Shown: in pieces, positions 38,260-47,284 of the stretch
Layout of the letters: each line of letters starts with the position of its first letter
How positions within the stretch are numbered: position 1 is the stretch's first letter
NCBI GenBank assembly: GCA_026393985.1
Contig: JAPKZB010000015.1
Span: 78,960-142,959 of the forward strand
Length of the DNA stretch: 64,000 bases
Reading direction: 5' to 3'
From: Acidobacteriota bacterium
Lineage (GTDB): Bacteria > Acidobacteriota > Terriglobia > Bryobacterales > Bryobacteraceae
Notes under the pieces: generated by a model
What the model saw: the letters and a program-made list of their open reading frames with translations, nothing else
What the model was told of the DNA's origin: nothing
Databases searched by the model: none
Program-made: the position numbers and the translations under genes

Positions 38260-38814
38260 GATAGACTGAACGATAATTCAACAGAAAATAGCGACAGCGC
38301 CCAGTTGGCTTCGGCCTCGTCGGGCGAGGGGTAGCTCTCCGGGGCGTGGCGGCGGTGGGCGGGTTCGATTTCGAGGCGGAAGATGCGGGTGAGTTCGGGT
38401 AGTTCCGAGGGCGGGGGGCAGAAGCGATTCCGATAGAGCTTGCCGGGGCGATCCCGGAGGGCGAAGCGGGGGCTGGCGGTCGGCTTCGGGCAGACGACGG
38501 AGATGGTGGGCGAGGCCGAGGGTGGCTTGGAACTGGTGAAGGGTGGCGGTGACCGGCAGCTTGCAGGGTTTGGGTGGGCGCCGGGTGATGGCGTCGATCA
38601 ACCAGGCTTCGTCGAACCCGGCCCATTCGTCGGCGATGTTGAACAGGTTGGATTCGACGGCCGGGGCGACTTCGTTTTAGAAGATGGCTTCGAGCTCGTG
38701 GTCCGAGTGGGGGGATTCGGCGAGGGTGCGGGCGGTGTAGGGGAACGAGAGGCGGGTGTCGGTGTCGAGGAGGAGGTCGGAGAGGGCGATCCAGACGGGG
38801 TGATGGGGGTTCAT
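38260..38814 (-). pseudogene. DUF7079-like gene with in-frame stop, then frameshifted unknown sequence
   Basis: From ATG 38814 the frame reads MNPHHPVWIALSDLLLDTDT and ELEAIF, then hits TAA at codon 46 (38677-38679), and continues in the same frame as NEVAPAVESNLFNIADEWAG, FDEAWLIDAITRR and LGLAHHLRRLPEAD. This matches small DUF7079-type proteins, in which a Tyr or similar residue stands where the stop is. Near 38475 protein-like sequence moves to another frame (FALRDRPGKLYRNRFCPPPS, LPELTRIFRLEIEPAHRRHA) and ends about 38260; that part was not recognised and might belong to a second gene. The stop and shift together argue for decay. Confidence 0.55.
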
Positions 38815-38881
38815 GGGGAGGGCAGGCACACCGAGGAGCGGCGTGCCTGCCGAGGTTGGGCGCTTAGAAGAGGGTGGGCGG

Positions 38882-41800
38882 TTAGAAGATGATCTTCAGC
38901 GCTATCTGCATGTTGCGCGGTTCGCCGAAGCCAAGGCCAGGGGCGGAGCCGCCGTTGCGGGTATTGGTGATGATGCCGAAGCTGGCCGTGCTGGCCAGCG
39001 AGGTGCCAGGATTGGCCCAGTTGGTCCGGTTGGTGATATTGAAGATCTCAAACCGGAGCTGGGTGGTGATCTTCTCGGTAATGGGCGTGGCCTTGAAGAC
39101 CGAGAAGTCGATGGCGCCGAAGCCGGGGCCGTAGATGGCATTCCGGCCAAGGTTGCCGAAGGTGCCGATGGCGGGCCGGGCGAAGGCAGCCGGGTTGAAC
39201 CAGCGGAGCGTGCGGACGGCCGGGTTCTGCACGACGCCCGAGAACGGGTCGCCGACGAGATCGACGCGGTCGCGGCTGTCGCCGGTGCCGCTGACGTTGG
39301 TGCCGGCCAGGATGTTGAGCGGGCTGCCGGTGTGGAAGGTGTTCAGGGAGTTGACGGTCCAGCCTTTGGTGAGGAGCGGAAGCGCCTTGCCGAAGGTGGG
39401 GATGTCGTAGGAGATGAAGCTGGTGACGATGTGGCGGACGTCGAAGCTCGCCGAGCCGCGCTCGTTGCGCAGGTCATTCGAGTTGGTCGGCAGGTTGTTG
39501 CGAACGTCCGAGCCGTTGTCGATGGCGTGGCCGTAGGTGTAGTTGAAGGTCGCCGTCATGCCTTTCCACATCGTCTGGCGCAGCGAACTCTGGAAGGAGT
39601 GGTAGTTGCTGACGGCGATGGAGTTGAGTTCGTTGATGGCGGCGAGGTCGGGATACTGGGTGGCGAAGGGTCGGCGAAGCTGGGCGCCGGCGACAGGCCC
39701 GGGGGTGGGCGCGTTGATGTTACGCAGGAAGCTGAGCTTGCGGCCGCCGCTGGCGACGTAGCCGCCCTGGAGGAGGGTGGACTTGGTCAGCTGGTGCTGC
39801 AGGTTGAGGTTATAGTTCAGCACGTAGGGGGTGCGGAAATCCTGGCTGATCGAGTAGGCGCCGAAGGGCGGCCGGGGCTGGGCGGTGCCGAAGATGGGCT
39901 GGTTGAGCACCAGGTCGACGCTCGACAGGGCGATGGAGTAGACCGGGGCCGGGCCGCCGGGATTGGCGTGGACGCCGGCCGAGCCGCCGTTGGGGGCGCC
40001 GGTGTTGGCGACGATGAAGTTGAGCGGCGGCACGTCATAGAAGAGGCCGAAGCTGCCGCGGATGACGGTTTTGCCGCCCTTGATGGGCGTGTAGGCGAAG
40101 CCGAAGCGCGGGGCGAAGTTGTTGAGGTCGCGGGGGTAGAGCGTTTCGAGGCCGGCGTTGGGCCCGACAAAGCCGCGGCCGGGCACGAAGGTCGAAATCG
40201 TGTTCTTCACGTCGTGCAGCGGTCCGTGGTAGGTGAAGCGGACACCGAAGTTAAGATTGAGCTGCGAGTTGACCTGGAAGTTGTCATGCAGCCACCAGTC
40301 GAGCGAGTTCTGGTAGTAGTCACGCTGGAGTTGACCGCGGACGATTTGGGCGCCGTTGTTGCTCGAGGTGTAGCCGGCCAGAAAGTCGGCCAGGGCGCGC
40401 TGGTTGCCGTTGAGGGAGCTGTCGGTGGCCCAGGGGCCGCGGGCGCCGTCGAACAGGAAGCGGCCGCGTTTGTTGGTGTCGTAGAAGACATCGAGGCGGG
40501 CGCGACGGTACTCGCCGCCGATTTTGAACTGGTGGCGGCCGAAGGAGAGCGAGAGGTTGTCGACCAGGTGGCCGGTGGTGTCGATGCGGCCGAGCGGCTG
40601 GGTGGCGCCGACGAGGGCGAAGCCGTTGATGGTGGTGGTGGGGGTGCCGAGGAGGCTGGCTTCGGTGACGCCGGTGTTGAGCCCGAGGGCGACGGGGTTG
40701 GCCGAGATATCGGAGTCGTTGAAGACCTGTTTGAAGTAGTTCACGCCGGCCGTGATCTGGTTGACGATACGGGGCCCGAAGACGCTGCTCTGCACGATGG
40801 AGACGTTGTGCATGCGGCTGGGGGCGACCTGGAAGTACTCGCGATAGGGCGAGCCCGAGTCGGCGGCCTGCTTGCCGGTGCCGCCGAAGTAGCGGCCGGC
40901 GATGGTGTGGTTGTCGTTAAACCGGTGGTCGATCTTGATGATGCCGTTGTAGGAGTCGTAATCGTTCTGGTCGGTCGACAGGAAGTTGTTCAGGCCGAAC
41001 GGGGCCGATTTACCGCGGGCGGGCCAGAAGGCGAGCGTGTTGAGGCCGACCTGGCTGACGGGCACGCCGTAGCGGCCGAGGATGTTGCGGGCGTCGGCGA
41101 CCCAGGCGTCCGAGGGGACTGTGGCGGCCAGCGAGTTGGCGGCGATGGCTTTCTGGGCTTCGCCGGTGGCGAAGAAGAAGGTGCGGTTCTTAATGATGGG
41201 TCCGCCGACGGAGAAGCCGTACTGATTGGACCGGACCACGCGGGGTTTGGCGCCGGCGGCTTGCAGGGGGGAGGGTTCGGCGAGGGCTTCGTTCCGGTTG
41301 AAGTAGTAGAGCGACCCGTGCAGGTCGTTGGTGCCGGACTTGATGACCAGATTTACCGAAGCGCCGCCGTTGCGGCCAGCCTCGGCGCTGGCGTTGGTCT
41401 GGACCGAGAACTGGTCGATGGCTTCGACCGGCAGCAGGGTGCCGGCGATGCCGGAGACGCCGCCCTGGTTGACGGCCGAGGTGTTGTGGAAGGCGTCGTT
41501 GTTATCGGCGCCGTCGATCTGATAGTTGTTGCCGGAGGTCCGCATGCCATTGACGGAGCTCGTCGCCGGCGAGACGCCGGGGCTAAGCTTGAGCATCTGG
41601 CGGAAGTCGCGGCCGTTCATCGGGAGGTCGGCGACGAGTTTGGGGCCGACGACGCCGACGAGGGCGGAAGAGGTGGTTTCGAGGGTCACGGCTTGAGCGG
41701 ATACCTCGACGGTGGAAGCGTGCTGGGCGACGTCGAGGGCGACCACCACGTTGCTGGTTTTTGAGACGGCGACTTCGACGTTTTCATAGCGCTTGGTTTC

Positions 41801-42040
41801 AAAACCCGGCTGGGAAATGATGATGTTGAACTTGCCCACGGGCAGTTCCGCGAAAAGGAACTCGCCGGTCGAGGAGGCGACGGTGGAGCGGGTCAAGCCG
41901 GTCGCCGGGCTTTCGAGTTTGACAGAGGCGCTGGGAATGGAGGCGCCGGTAGAATCCTGCACCACGCCGGCGATATTACCGCGGAAGGTCTGCGCCAGAA
42001 GCGCGGAGACGGAGAAAAGAAAGAGCGCAAGAGCTCGCAT
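38882..42040 (-). CDS. TonB-dependent receptor, Oar-type, with N-terminal carboxypeptidase-regulatory domain (2)
   Basis: A 1052-residue outer-membrane receptor. Signal peptide MRALALFLFSVSALLAQ; CarboxypepD_reg domain at about 20-105 (GNIAGVVQDSTGASIPSASV, LPVGKFNIIISQPGF). The plug region has DLPMNGRDFRQMLKLSPGVS and GRNGGASVNLVIKSGTNDLH, followed by a long barrel ending MQIALKIIF with terminal Phe. The architecture matches receptor 1 but similarity is restricted to family blocks, so the ligands may differ. ATG 42040 is preferred over TTG 42043 because GAGGTG lies at proper spacing. An extended -10 promoter is present 97 bases upstream. Confidence 0.93.
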   Translation of the reverse strand: MRALALFLFSVSALLAQTFRGNIAGVVQDSTGASIPSASVKLESPATGLTRSTVASSTGEFLFAELPVGKFNIIISQPGFETKRYENVEVAVSKTSNVVVALDVAQHASTVEVSAQAVTLETTSSALVGVVGPKLVADLPMNGRDFRQMLKLSPGVSPATSSVNGMRTSGNNYQIDGADNNDAFHNTSAVNQGGVSGIAGTLLPVEAIDQFSVQTNASAEAGRNGGASVNLVIKSGTNDLHGSLYYFNRNEALAEPSPLQAAGAKPRVVRSNQYGFSVGGPIIKNRTFFFATGEAQKAIAANSLAATVPSDAWVADARNILGRYGVPVSQVGLNTLAFWPARGKSAPFGLNNFLSTDQNDYDSYNGIIKIDHRFNDNHTIAGRYFGGTGKQAADSGSPYREYFQVAPSRMHNVSIVQSSVFGPRIVNQITAGVNYFKQVFNDSDISANPVALGLNTGVTEASLLGTPTTTINGFALVGATQPLGRIDTTGHLVDNLSLSFGRHQFKIGGEYRRARLDVFYDTNKRGRFLFDGARGPWATDSSLNGNQRALADFLAGYTSSNNGAQIVRGQLQRDYYQNSLDWWLHDNFQVNSQLNLNFGVRFTYHGPLHDVKNTISTFVPGRGFVGPNAGLETLYPRDLNNFAPRFGFAYTPIKGGKTVIRGSFGLFYDVPPLNFIVANTGAPNGGSAGVHANPGGPAPVYSIALSSVDLVLNQPIFGTAQPRPPFGAYSISQDFRTPYVLNYNLNLQHQLTKSTLLQGGYVASGGRKLSFLRNINAPTPGPVAGAQLRRPFATQYPDLAAINELNSIAVSNYHSFQSSLRQTMWKGMTATFNYTYGHAIDNGSDVRNNLPTNSNDLRNERGSASFDVRHIVTSFISYDIPTFGKALPLLTKGWTVNSLNTFHTGSPLNILAGTNVSGTGDSRDRVDLVGDPFSGVVQNPAVRTLRWFNPAAFARPAIGTFGNLGRNAIYGPGFGAIDFSVFKATPITEKITTQLRFEIFNITNRTNWANPGTSLASTASFGIITNTRNGGSAPGLGFGEPRNMQIALKIIF

Positions 42041-42136
42041 CAACTACACCTCAAGAGGGGATTGGGGGGCAGCGAGACAAGGCCGCAGGTCTTTCCGATC
42101 AAGGACGGGCGAAACGGAAGACACAGACTCCATCGC

Positions 42137-42145
42137 ATTATAGCA
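42137..42145 (-). promoter_or_regulatory. extended -10 promoter of TonB receptor 2
   Basis: On the minus strand TGC-TATAAT, a perfect extended -10 element, lies 97 bases upstream of the receptor ATG. A consensus -35 is not apparent. The predicted leader is about 90 bases. Confidence 0.6.
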
Positions 42146-42168
42146 CCGCCCTGCGAGTGGTGGTTTTG

Positions 42169-43104
42169 CTAGAGGGTTTCCGTGGTAACCCGCGCGCGGA
42201 GATTGGCCACCCCGGCCGTGTAGCGGGAGTCGGCTACGGAGAAGGCGAGGGCGTCTTCCATCCAGTCGTGCCAGACGCCGTCGGGGTCGTGCGAGGCGGC
42301 GGTGAGGGTGTACTCCTGCGGGCACAGCAGGCAGGGGAATTCGAAGGCGATACGCAGGGTCTGGCCCGCGACGACGGGGCCGAGCGTGAGTTTTTCGAGT
42401 TCGGTATTGGTGCCGTAGACCTCAAAGCCGATGCGGGTGCGGATCATAATGCCGATGACCGGTTGTTCCACCGGGGCGCGGAAGCGGACGGTGACGCGGA
42501 CGGCGGCTACTTCGCCGGACTGCAGCACGATGGTGGGCTGGCCGCTGGCGCCGAGCGTTTCGAGAGCGATGATTTCGGCCCGGCCATCGCCGCGGCGCAG
42601 GGTGGGGGCGAGGCGCGAGGCAACAGACTCACCGGCGGCGCGGAGGCGGGTGGCGAGATGTTGCTGGTAGCGGGGAAGGATTTCGCGGTGGTCGCCGCGG
42701 GCATGGAGGCGGCCCTCGTGGAGCCACCAGACCTCGTCGGCGAGGGCGGCGATGAGCTCCGGTTCGTGGGAGGTGAACAGGACGGTCGTACCGTTGCGCC
42801 GCAGGCGTTCGAACTCGCTGGCGGCGCGGGCGCGGGTGAGCGGATCGCGGGGGGCCAGGGTGTGGTCGAGGGCGAGTGCGGCCACCGGGTTGAGGTCGAG
42901 GGCGTCGGCGGGGCCGAGGTAGCGCGCGGCGGTCGGGGTTTCCACCGTGCCGGCCGCGGGCTGGGCGAGGCCGGCGGCCAGCCGGAGCAGTTCGCGCTGT
43001 CCGCTGCCATCTTCGCCGATGACGGCAATGAGCGCGCCATCGGGGGCCGAGGCGGTAAGCTGGTCGAGAGGCGCGAGGGTGGCTTCGCGAAAATGAATGG
43101 CCAT
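42169..43104 (-). CDS. Wzt-like protein with reduced, degenerate ABC ATPase domain
   Basis: A 311-residue protein. The N-terminal 150 residues look like an ABC ATPase stripped of its core: the Walker A is GEDGSGQREL (Lys replaced by Gln), only about 40 residues follow before a Walker-B-like ALALDHTLAPRD, and no Q-loop or LSGGQ signature exists. The H-loop region (VLFTSHEPELIAALADEVWW) survives. The C-terminal 140 residues match the Wzt carbohydrate-binding beta domain: EIIALETLGASGQPTIVLQS, EQPVIGIMIRTRIGFEVYGT and the PCLLCPQEYTLTAASHD block. Wzt selects O-antigen chains for export. No Wzm permease is adjacent. ATP hydrolysis is unlikely; a binding role is inferred. Confidence 0.72.
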   Translation of the reverse strand: MAIHFREATLAPLDQLTASAPDGALIAVIGEDGSGQRELLRLAAGLAQPAAGTVETPTAARYLGPADALDLNPVAALALDHTLAPRDPLTRARAASEFERLRRNGTTVLFTSHEPELIAALADEVWWLHEGRLHARGDHREILPRYQQHLATRLRAAGESVASRLAPTLRRGDGRAEIIALETLGASGQPTIVLQSGEVAAVRVTVRFRAPVEQPVIGIMIRTRIGFEVYGTNTELEKLTLGPVVAGQTLRIAFEFPCLLCPQEYTLTAASHDPDGVWHDWMEDALAFSVADSRYTAGVANLRARVTTETL

Positions 43105-44344
43105 TGGGATTAGGATAGCGTTGCTGCTGGCGGCGGGTGTTGGCGCGCAGGGGGAGACGGTGCTGCACCGGCCTTTGCGTAACCCGGCCGTCGTGAGCGG
43201 AGTGTATGTGTTGGCCGACGATTTCGCGGGCGAGGCGGCGATTGTGCTCGACGGCGTGGTGAGCGTGACGCTGCGGGATTTCGTCGTGAAGGGCAACCGG
43301 GCGCGGTTGGCGCAGCGACAGGGGTTGCCGCCGTATGACCGGACGTTCGCCAGCTGGTTTGGGGCCGGCGGGGTGCTCGTGCGGGGCGGGGCGGGGGTGG
43401 TGATTGAACGGGCGCGCTTTGAACAGATGGCCGGGTTCGCCGTGCTGGCCTCGCGGGTGCGCGGGGTGACCGTGCGGGAGGTGACGGTGGTCGACAGCGG
43501 ATCGCTCAAGGCGAACGGGAGGAATAATGCGACCGGTGGGGTGCTGATCGAGGACGGGTCGGTGGACTGGGAGGTGAGCCGGTCGGTGTTTGAGCGGGTG
43601 ACCGGCAATGCCGTCTGGACCCACTCTCGCTACACGGCGCCGCGGAATGAGCGGGGTAGGGTGGCGGAAAACCGGTTTCGCGAGATTGGTCGGGACGCGG
43701 TGCAGGTGGGCCACGCCGTGGCGGTGACGGTGGAGGGCAACGAGGGCGAGCGGATCGGGTATCCGCGCGAGGTGGTGGATGTGGAGGGCGGGGGGACGCC
43801 GGTGGGGGTGGATACGGCGGGCAACGTGGAAGGTTCGCGCTATGTCCGAAACACGTTTCGCGATGTCAACGGCAAGTGCATCGATCTGGACGGCTTCCAC
43901 CACGGGGTGATCGAAGGCAACCGCTGCTTGGAACTCGGGCATTTCGGCATCGTGATGAACAACACGAACCCGGACATGCAGAGCGTGGGCATCCGGATCA
44001 CGGGCAACTGGATTGAGGGTGCGCCGTGGGGCGGCATCTTCGTGCTCGGCAGCGGGCACGTGATTACGGGCAACGTGCTGCGCGGGCTGCAGCGAAGCCA
44101 TTGCAGTGACGCGGCCACGCCCGGGTGTGTCTTCCTGGCCGCCGAACCGGCCATGCTGCGGACAGGGATCTATCTCGGCGAACGGGCCGAACGGCCGGCG
44201 GTGACGCGGGGTAACCGGATCGTTGACAATGAAATCTCCGGCTGGCGGATGGACCGCGCCTGCGTGGGGTATGGTCCAAGTGTCTCGCGGCCGGACAATA
44301 CAGTGCGCGGGAATCGCTGCCGGCACGAACCCGGAGCCTTATGA
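43097..44344 (+). CDS. secreted right-handed parallel beta-helix protein
   Basis: A 415-residue exported protein; signal peptide MAIGIRIALLLAAGVGAQ. It consists of repeating beta-helix coils, seen as VSVTLRDFVVKGNRARL, GVVIERARFEQMAGFAVLAS, VTVREVTVVDSGSLKANGRN, VAVTVEGNEGERIGY and FHHGVIEGNRCLELGHFGIV. Such folds occur in pectate lyases, polysaccharide lyases and surface adhesins; no catalytic motif was identified. The ATG lies in the palindrome ATGGCCAT shared with the start of the divergent Wzt-like gene. GAGGGTGG serves as a ribosome binding site. The stop overlaps the methyltransferase start (ATGA, 44341-44344). Confidence 0.82.
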   Translation: MAIGIRIALLLAAGVGAQGETVLHRPLRNPAVVSGVYVLADDFAGEAAIVLDGVVSVTLRDFVVKGNRARLAQRQGLPPYDRTFASWFGAGGVLVRGGAGVVIERARFEQMAGFAVLASRVRGVTVREVTVVDSGSLKANGRNNATGGVLIEDGSVDWEVSRSVFERVTGNAVWTHSRYTAPRNERGRVAENRFREIGRDAVQVGHAVAVTVEGNEGERIGYPREVVDVEGGGTPVGVDTAGNVEGSRYVRNTFRDVNGKCIDLDGFHHGVIEGNRCLELGHFGIVMNNTNPDMQSVGIRITGNWIEGAPWGGIFVLGSGHVITGNVLRGLQRSHCSDAATPGCVFLAAEPAMLRTGIYLGERAERPAVTRGNRIVDNEISGWRMDRACVGYGPSVSRPDNTVRGNRCRHEPGAL

Positions 44345-45639
44345 CGGAAAACATTGTTGAACAGATGCGCGAGGACTGGAACGCGCGGGCGGCCGAGGAC
44401 GCCAACTACTACGTCGCCTTTGGCCGGCGGGATCAGGATGAAGAGGGATTCGACGCCACCGGCGAGGAGATCGTGCACGGGCTGCGATGGGAGATGCGGC
44501 GATTGCCCGCAGGCAACCCGCGCGCGCGCCGGGCGCTGGAGATCGGCTGCGGCCCCGGACGGCTGCTCAAGCCCATGAGCCAGTATTTCGGCGAGATTCA
44601 TGGCGTCGATATCTCGGACCAGATGGTGGATCGGGCGCGGGGGCGGCTGCGGACGATCCCGCACGCGCACGCGCACGTGGCGCTGCGTTCGAATCTCGAG
44701 ATGTTCGCCGACGAGTCGTTCGACTTCGTTTACTCCTACGCGGTGTTTCAACATATTCCGAGCCGGGACGTGGTGCTGGGCTATCTGCGGGAGGCGCGCC
44801 GGGTGCTCAAAACGGGCGGCCTGCTCCGCTGCCAGATCAACGGCCTGCCCGAGACGGCGGCGCGGTACGACACATGGAGTGGCGTCCGGATCAGCGCCGC
44901 CGAACTGGAGGCGTTTTGCCGGGAGAACGATTTGCAGATGCTGGCGCTCGAAGGGGTATCGACGCAGTATATGTGGACCACGCTGCGCAAGCAGCCGGCC
45001 GGCTGGTATGCAACCGTCGACCGGCCCGCGGGGCCGATTCCCATCCGCCGGATTACCAACGCCGAAACCTCCGAGCCGCTGTCGCCCGCCCGGGGCCGGT
45101 ACGCCGCCCTCGCTTTGTGGGTCGATAAGCTGCCGGCTGACTGCGATCTGCTGCACTTTGAAGTCACCGTGGGCGGCCAGCGGGGCAAGCTCACTTACAT
45201 CGGGCCGCGTGAGCGCGACGGGTTGACGCAAGTCAACCTCCGGCTGCCCGCCGAGGTTGGCACCGGGTTGCAACTGGTGCAGTTGGGGTGGAACGGGGTG
45301 CCGTTGGGGGCTCCGGGCAAGGTTCGCATCATTCCGCCGCCGGCGCTGGTGCCGCGGCTGATTGCCTTTAGCGATGGGGTGAATCTGGTAGCCGGTGCGC
45401 GGATTGAGACGCGGAGCGTCAAGCTAACGATCGAAGAGGTGACACGGCCCGAGGAGTTGGCGGCCACCGTCGACGGGCTGCCGGTAGAGGATTTCGAGTT
45501 TTTTTGCACCGATCCGCTGCCGCCGCGGTTTGAAGTGAATTTCCGTCTGCCGGCGGAGATCGGGCTGGGCGGCCATGTGCTGCGATTGCAGTTAGGCTGC
45601 CGCCTGGTTGGCACCGTACCGATCGAAGTGGTGGCCTAG
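44341..45639 (+). CDS. SAM-dependent methyltransferase with two C-terminal beta-sandwich modules
   Basis: A 432-residue protein. Residues about 40-190 are a class I methyltransferase (ALEIGCGPGRLLKPMSQYFG as motif I, IHGVDISDQMVDRARGRL as motif II, FDFVYSYAVFQHIPS as motif IV, RVLKTGGLLRCQING). A linker is followed by two similar beta modules: one with HFEVTVGGQRGKLTYIGPRE and QVNLRLPAEVGTG (about 255-315), and one with AATVDGLPVEDFEFF and FEVNFRLPAEIGLGGH (about 365-425). These recall the C-terminal beta domain of Solibacter proteins. The modules may bind carbohydrate or lipid-linked substrate. It has no signal peptide. Translation is coupled to the beta-helix gene. Confidence 0.82.
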   Translation: MTENIVEQMREDWNARAAEDANYYVAFGRRDQDEEGFDATGEEIVHGLRWEMRRLPAGNPRARRALEIGCGPGRLLKPMSQYFGEIHGVDISDQMVDRARGRLRTIPHAHAHVALRSNLEMFADESFDFVYSYAVFQHIPSRDVVLGYLREARRVLKTGGLLRCQINGLPETAARYDTWSGVRISAAELEAFCRENDLQMLALEGVSTQYMWTTLRKQPAGWYATVDRPAGPIPIRRITNAETSEPLSPARGRYAALALWVDKLPADCDLLHFEVTVGGQRGKLTYIGPRERDGLTQVNLRLPAEVGTGLQLVQLGWNGVPLGAPGKVRIIPPPALVPRLIAFSDGVNLVAGARIETRSVKLTIEEVTRPEELAATVDGLPVEDFEFFCTDPLPPRFEVNFRLPAEIGLGGHVLRLQLGCRLVGTVPIEVVA

Positions 45640-45664
45640 CGGTTAGGCGCGCCGGCCCGGGGAC

Positions 45665-47284
45665 CTACGCAAAGTACCCCTTGGCCAGGTCGGGTTTGGC
45701 ATCGATCGCCTGCCGCCAGTAGTTCTTGGCCTGTTCGGTGCGGCCCTGTGCCTTCAGCGCGTGTCCGAGGTTCAACAGAGCCTCGCCAAAGGCGGGTCTT
45801 TCGGCCAACGCCTCGTGGTACAAGCGGATGGCGTCGTCCAACTGGCCGGACTTCTGCAGCAGCAGACCCGTGTTGTAGAACAGTTCCGGGGAGCGTTCGC
45901 CGAGGTCGATCAGCCGGGCCTGGTAGGTGAGCGCCTGGGTAAAGTCCTGCCGCTCCACAGCGATGGCGGCCAATCCGCGCAGCGCGTCGACCGACTCCGG
46001 CATCATGGCGCGCAGACGCTCAAACGTCTGCGCGGCGGCTTCGAGGCGCCCGGCCTTCCATTGGGCCAGGCCCAGATTCACCAGGGCCTCCGACCAGTTT
46101 CCGTTCTTCCGCAGAGCGGCCTCGAAGGCTTCGACGCTACCCGGGTAGTCGGTCTGCTCCAGGCGCAGATAGCCGAGCCGGAACCAGGCTTCGTCCCAAT
46201 CCTGGTGCCGGGCGAGCAACCGCTCGTACATCTTGCCGGCTTCTTCTTTGTGCCCGCTCAACTCCTGCACCGTCGCCAGATTAAACAGGACCTCCGGCAC
46301 GTCCGGAGCCAGCATCAGCGCCTTTTCATAGGCATCCTGGGCTCCCTTCAGGTCGTTCATCTCCTGCTTGACGACGCCCAGATTTACGAATGCCTGCCGG
46401 GCGTCCGGCCGGATGCGGATCGCCTCGGAGTAGCCGCGAACCGCGCTCTCGTAGTCCTTCAACTTCTGGCAGGCCACGCCGAAATTGAACCACCGTTCGA
46501 AATGATCGGGGTTAAGTTCCACCAGTTTCATGCAAAGCTTGGCGGCGGCCTCAAAATCGCTCCGGTGGAAGGCTACGCTGGCCAGTCCCTCCATCGCGGT
46601 TTGCGAGTAGGGCCGGAAAGCCAGAAGTTGCTCGGCAAAGCGATGAACCGCCTCATGGTCCTTCCGCGTGAGCGCAAGGGCGAGCATGTTAGTGAGCGCC
46701 TCCTCGGATCTGGGGTTCCGCCGGAGGATGTCGTGATAGAGCACGGCCGCTTCGTCGCAGCGCCACAGCAGTTGCAGGGCAACGGCCTTGCCGAACAGCG
46801 CGGTCTCATCGGCCGGTTGATCTTGCAGATACTCCTCGAAGGCCGCCAGCGCCGATTCGGGCTTTTCCAGATGCAACTGGCAGATTCCCCACCCGAGCTT
46901 GACTTCGCTCCGTTCCGGCTCGAGCGTCAGCACCTCCGTGAATCGTTCGGCGGACTCCTCCCACCGGCCCAGTTTTTCGAGACACACCGCCAGGTTGTAG
47001 AGAGCGGCCGGGTTGGCGGCACCCCCCTCAAACAGCTTGTTGTAGGACTTGGCCGCATCGGCGTATTGACCCAGTTCGCATAGCACGTGCCCGCGGGCGG
47101 CGAGCAGTTCGGGATGTTCGGGCGACATGTGCAACGCGGCTTCGAGTTCGTCGAAAGCCTCGCGGGTCTGACCTTCCAGGTGGAGTTCGACCGCGCGGGC
47201 CAGTGATGCTTCGGGGCTGAGTCCCGGCCGGGCGTGGGCGCCGGCCGCCGGGGCAGGGGACTTGGAGAGACGGTGGGTATTCAT
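45665..47284 (-). CDS. tetratricopeptide repeat protein
   Basis: A 539-residue cytoplasmic-type protein consisting almost wholly of about 14 TPR units from residue 30 to the end, for example ARGHVLCELGQYADAAKSYN, YNLAVCLEKLGRWEESAERF, VNLGVVKQEMNDLKGAQDAY and LNLGHALKAQGRTEQAKNYW. There is no signal peptide or enzymatic domain, so it is probably a scaffold or adaptor. The ATG overlaps the stop of the upstream 822-residue membrane protein (ATGA, 47281-47284), so the two are translated together and may interact. The last unit breaks off at DLAKGYFA. Confidence 0.88.
   Translation of the reverse strand: MNTHRLSKSPAPAAGAHARPGLSPEASLARAVELHLEGQTREAFDELEAALHMSPEHPELLAARGHVLCELGQYADAAKSYNKLFEGGAANPAALYNLAVCLEKLGRWEESAERFTEVLTLEPERSEVKLGWGICQLHLEKPESALAAFEEYLQDQPADETALFGKAVALQLLWRCDEAAVLYHDILRRNPRSEEALTNMLALALTRKDHEAVHRFAEQLLAFRPYSQTAMEGLASVAFHRSDFEAAAKLCMKLVELNPDHFERWFNFGVACQKLKDYESAVRGYSEAIRIRPDARQAFVNLGVVKQEMNDLKGAQDAYEKALMLAPDVPEVLFNLATVQELSGHKEEAGKMYERLLARHQDWDEAWFRLGYLRLEQTDYPGSVEAFEAALRKNGNWSEALVNLGLAQWKAGRLEAAAQTFERLRAMMPESVDALRGLAAIAVERQDFTQALTYQARLIDLGERSPELFYNTGLLLQKSGQLDDAIRLYHEALAERPAFGEALLNLGHALKAQGRTEQAKNYWRQAIDAKPDLAKGYFA

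Noticed and set aside
38813..41764. A 983-residue open frame opposite TonB receptor 2
   Set aside because: Also a complement shadow; the receptor on the other strand has signal peptide, plug, barrel and terminal Phe.
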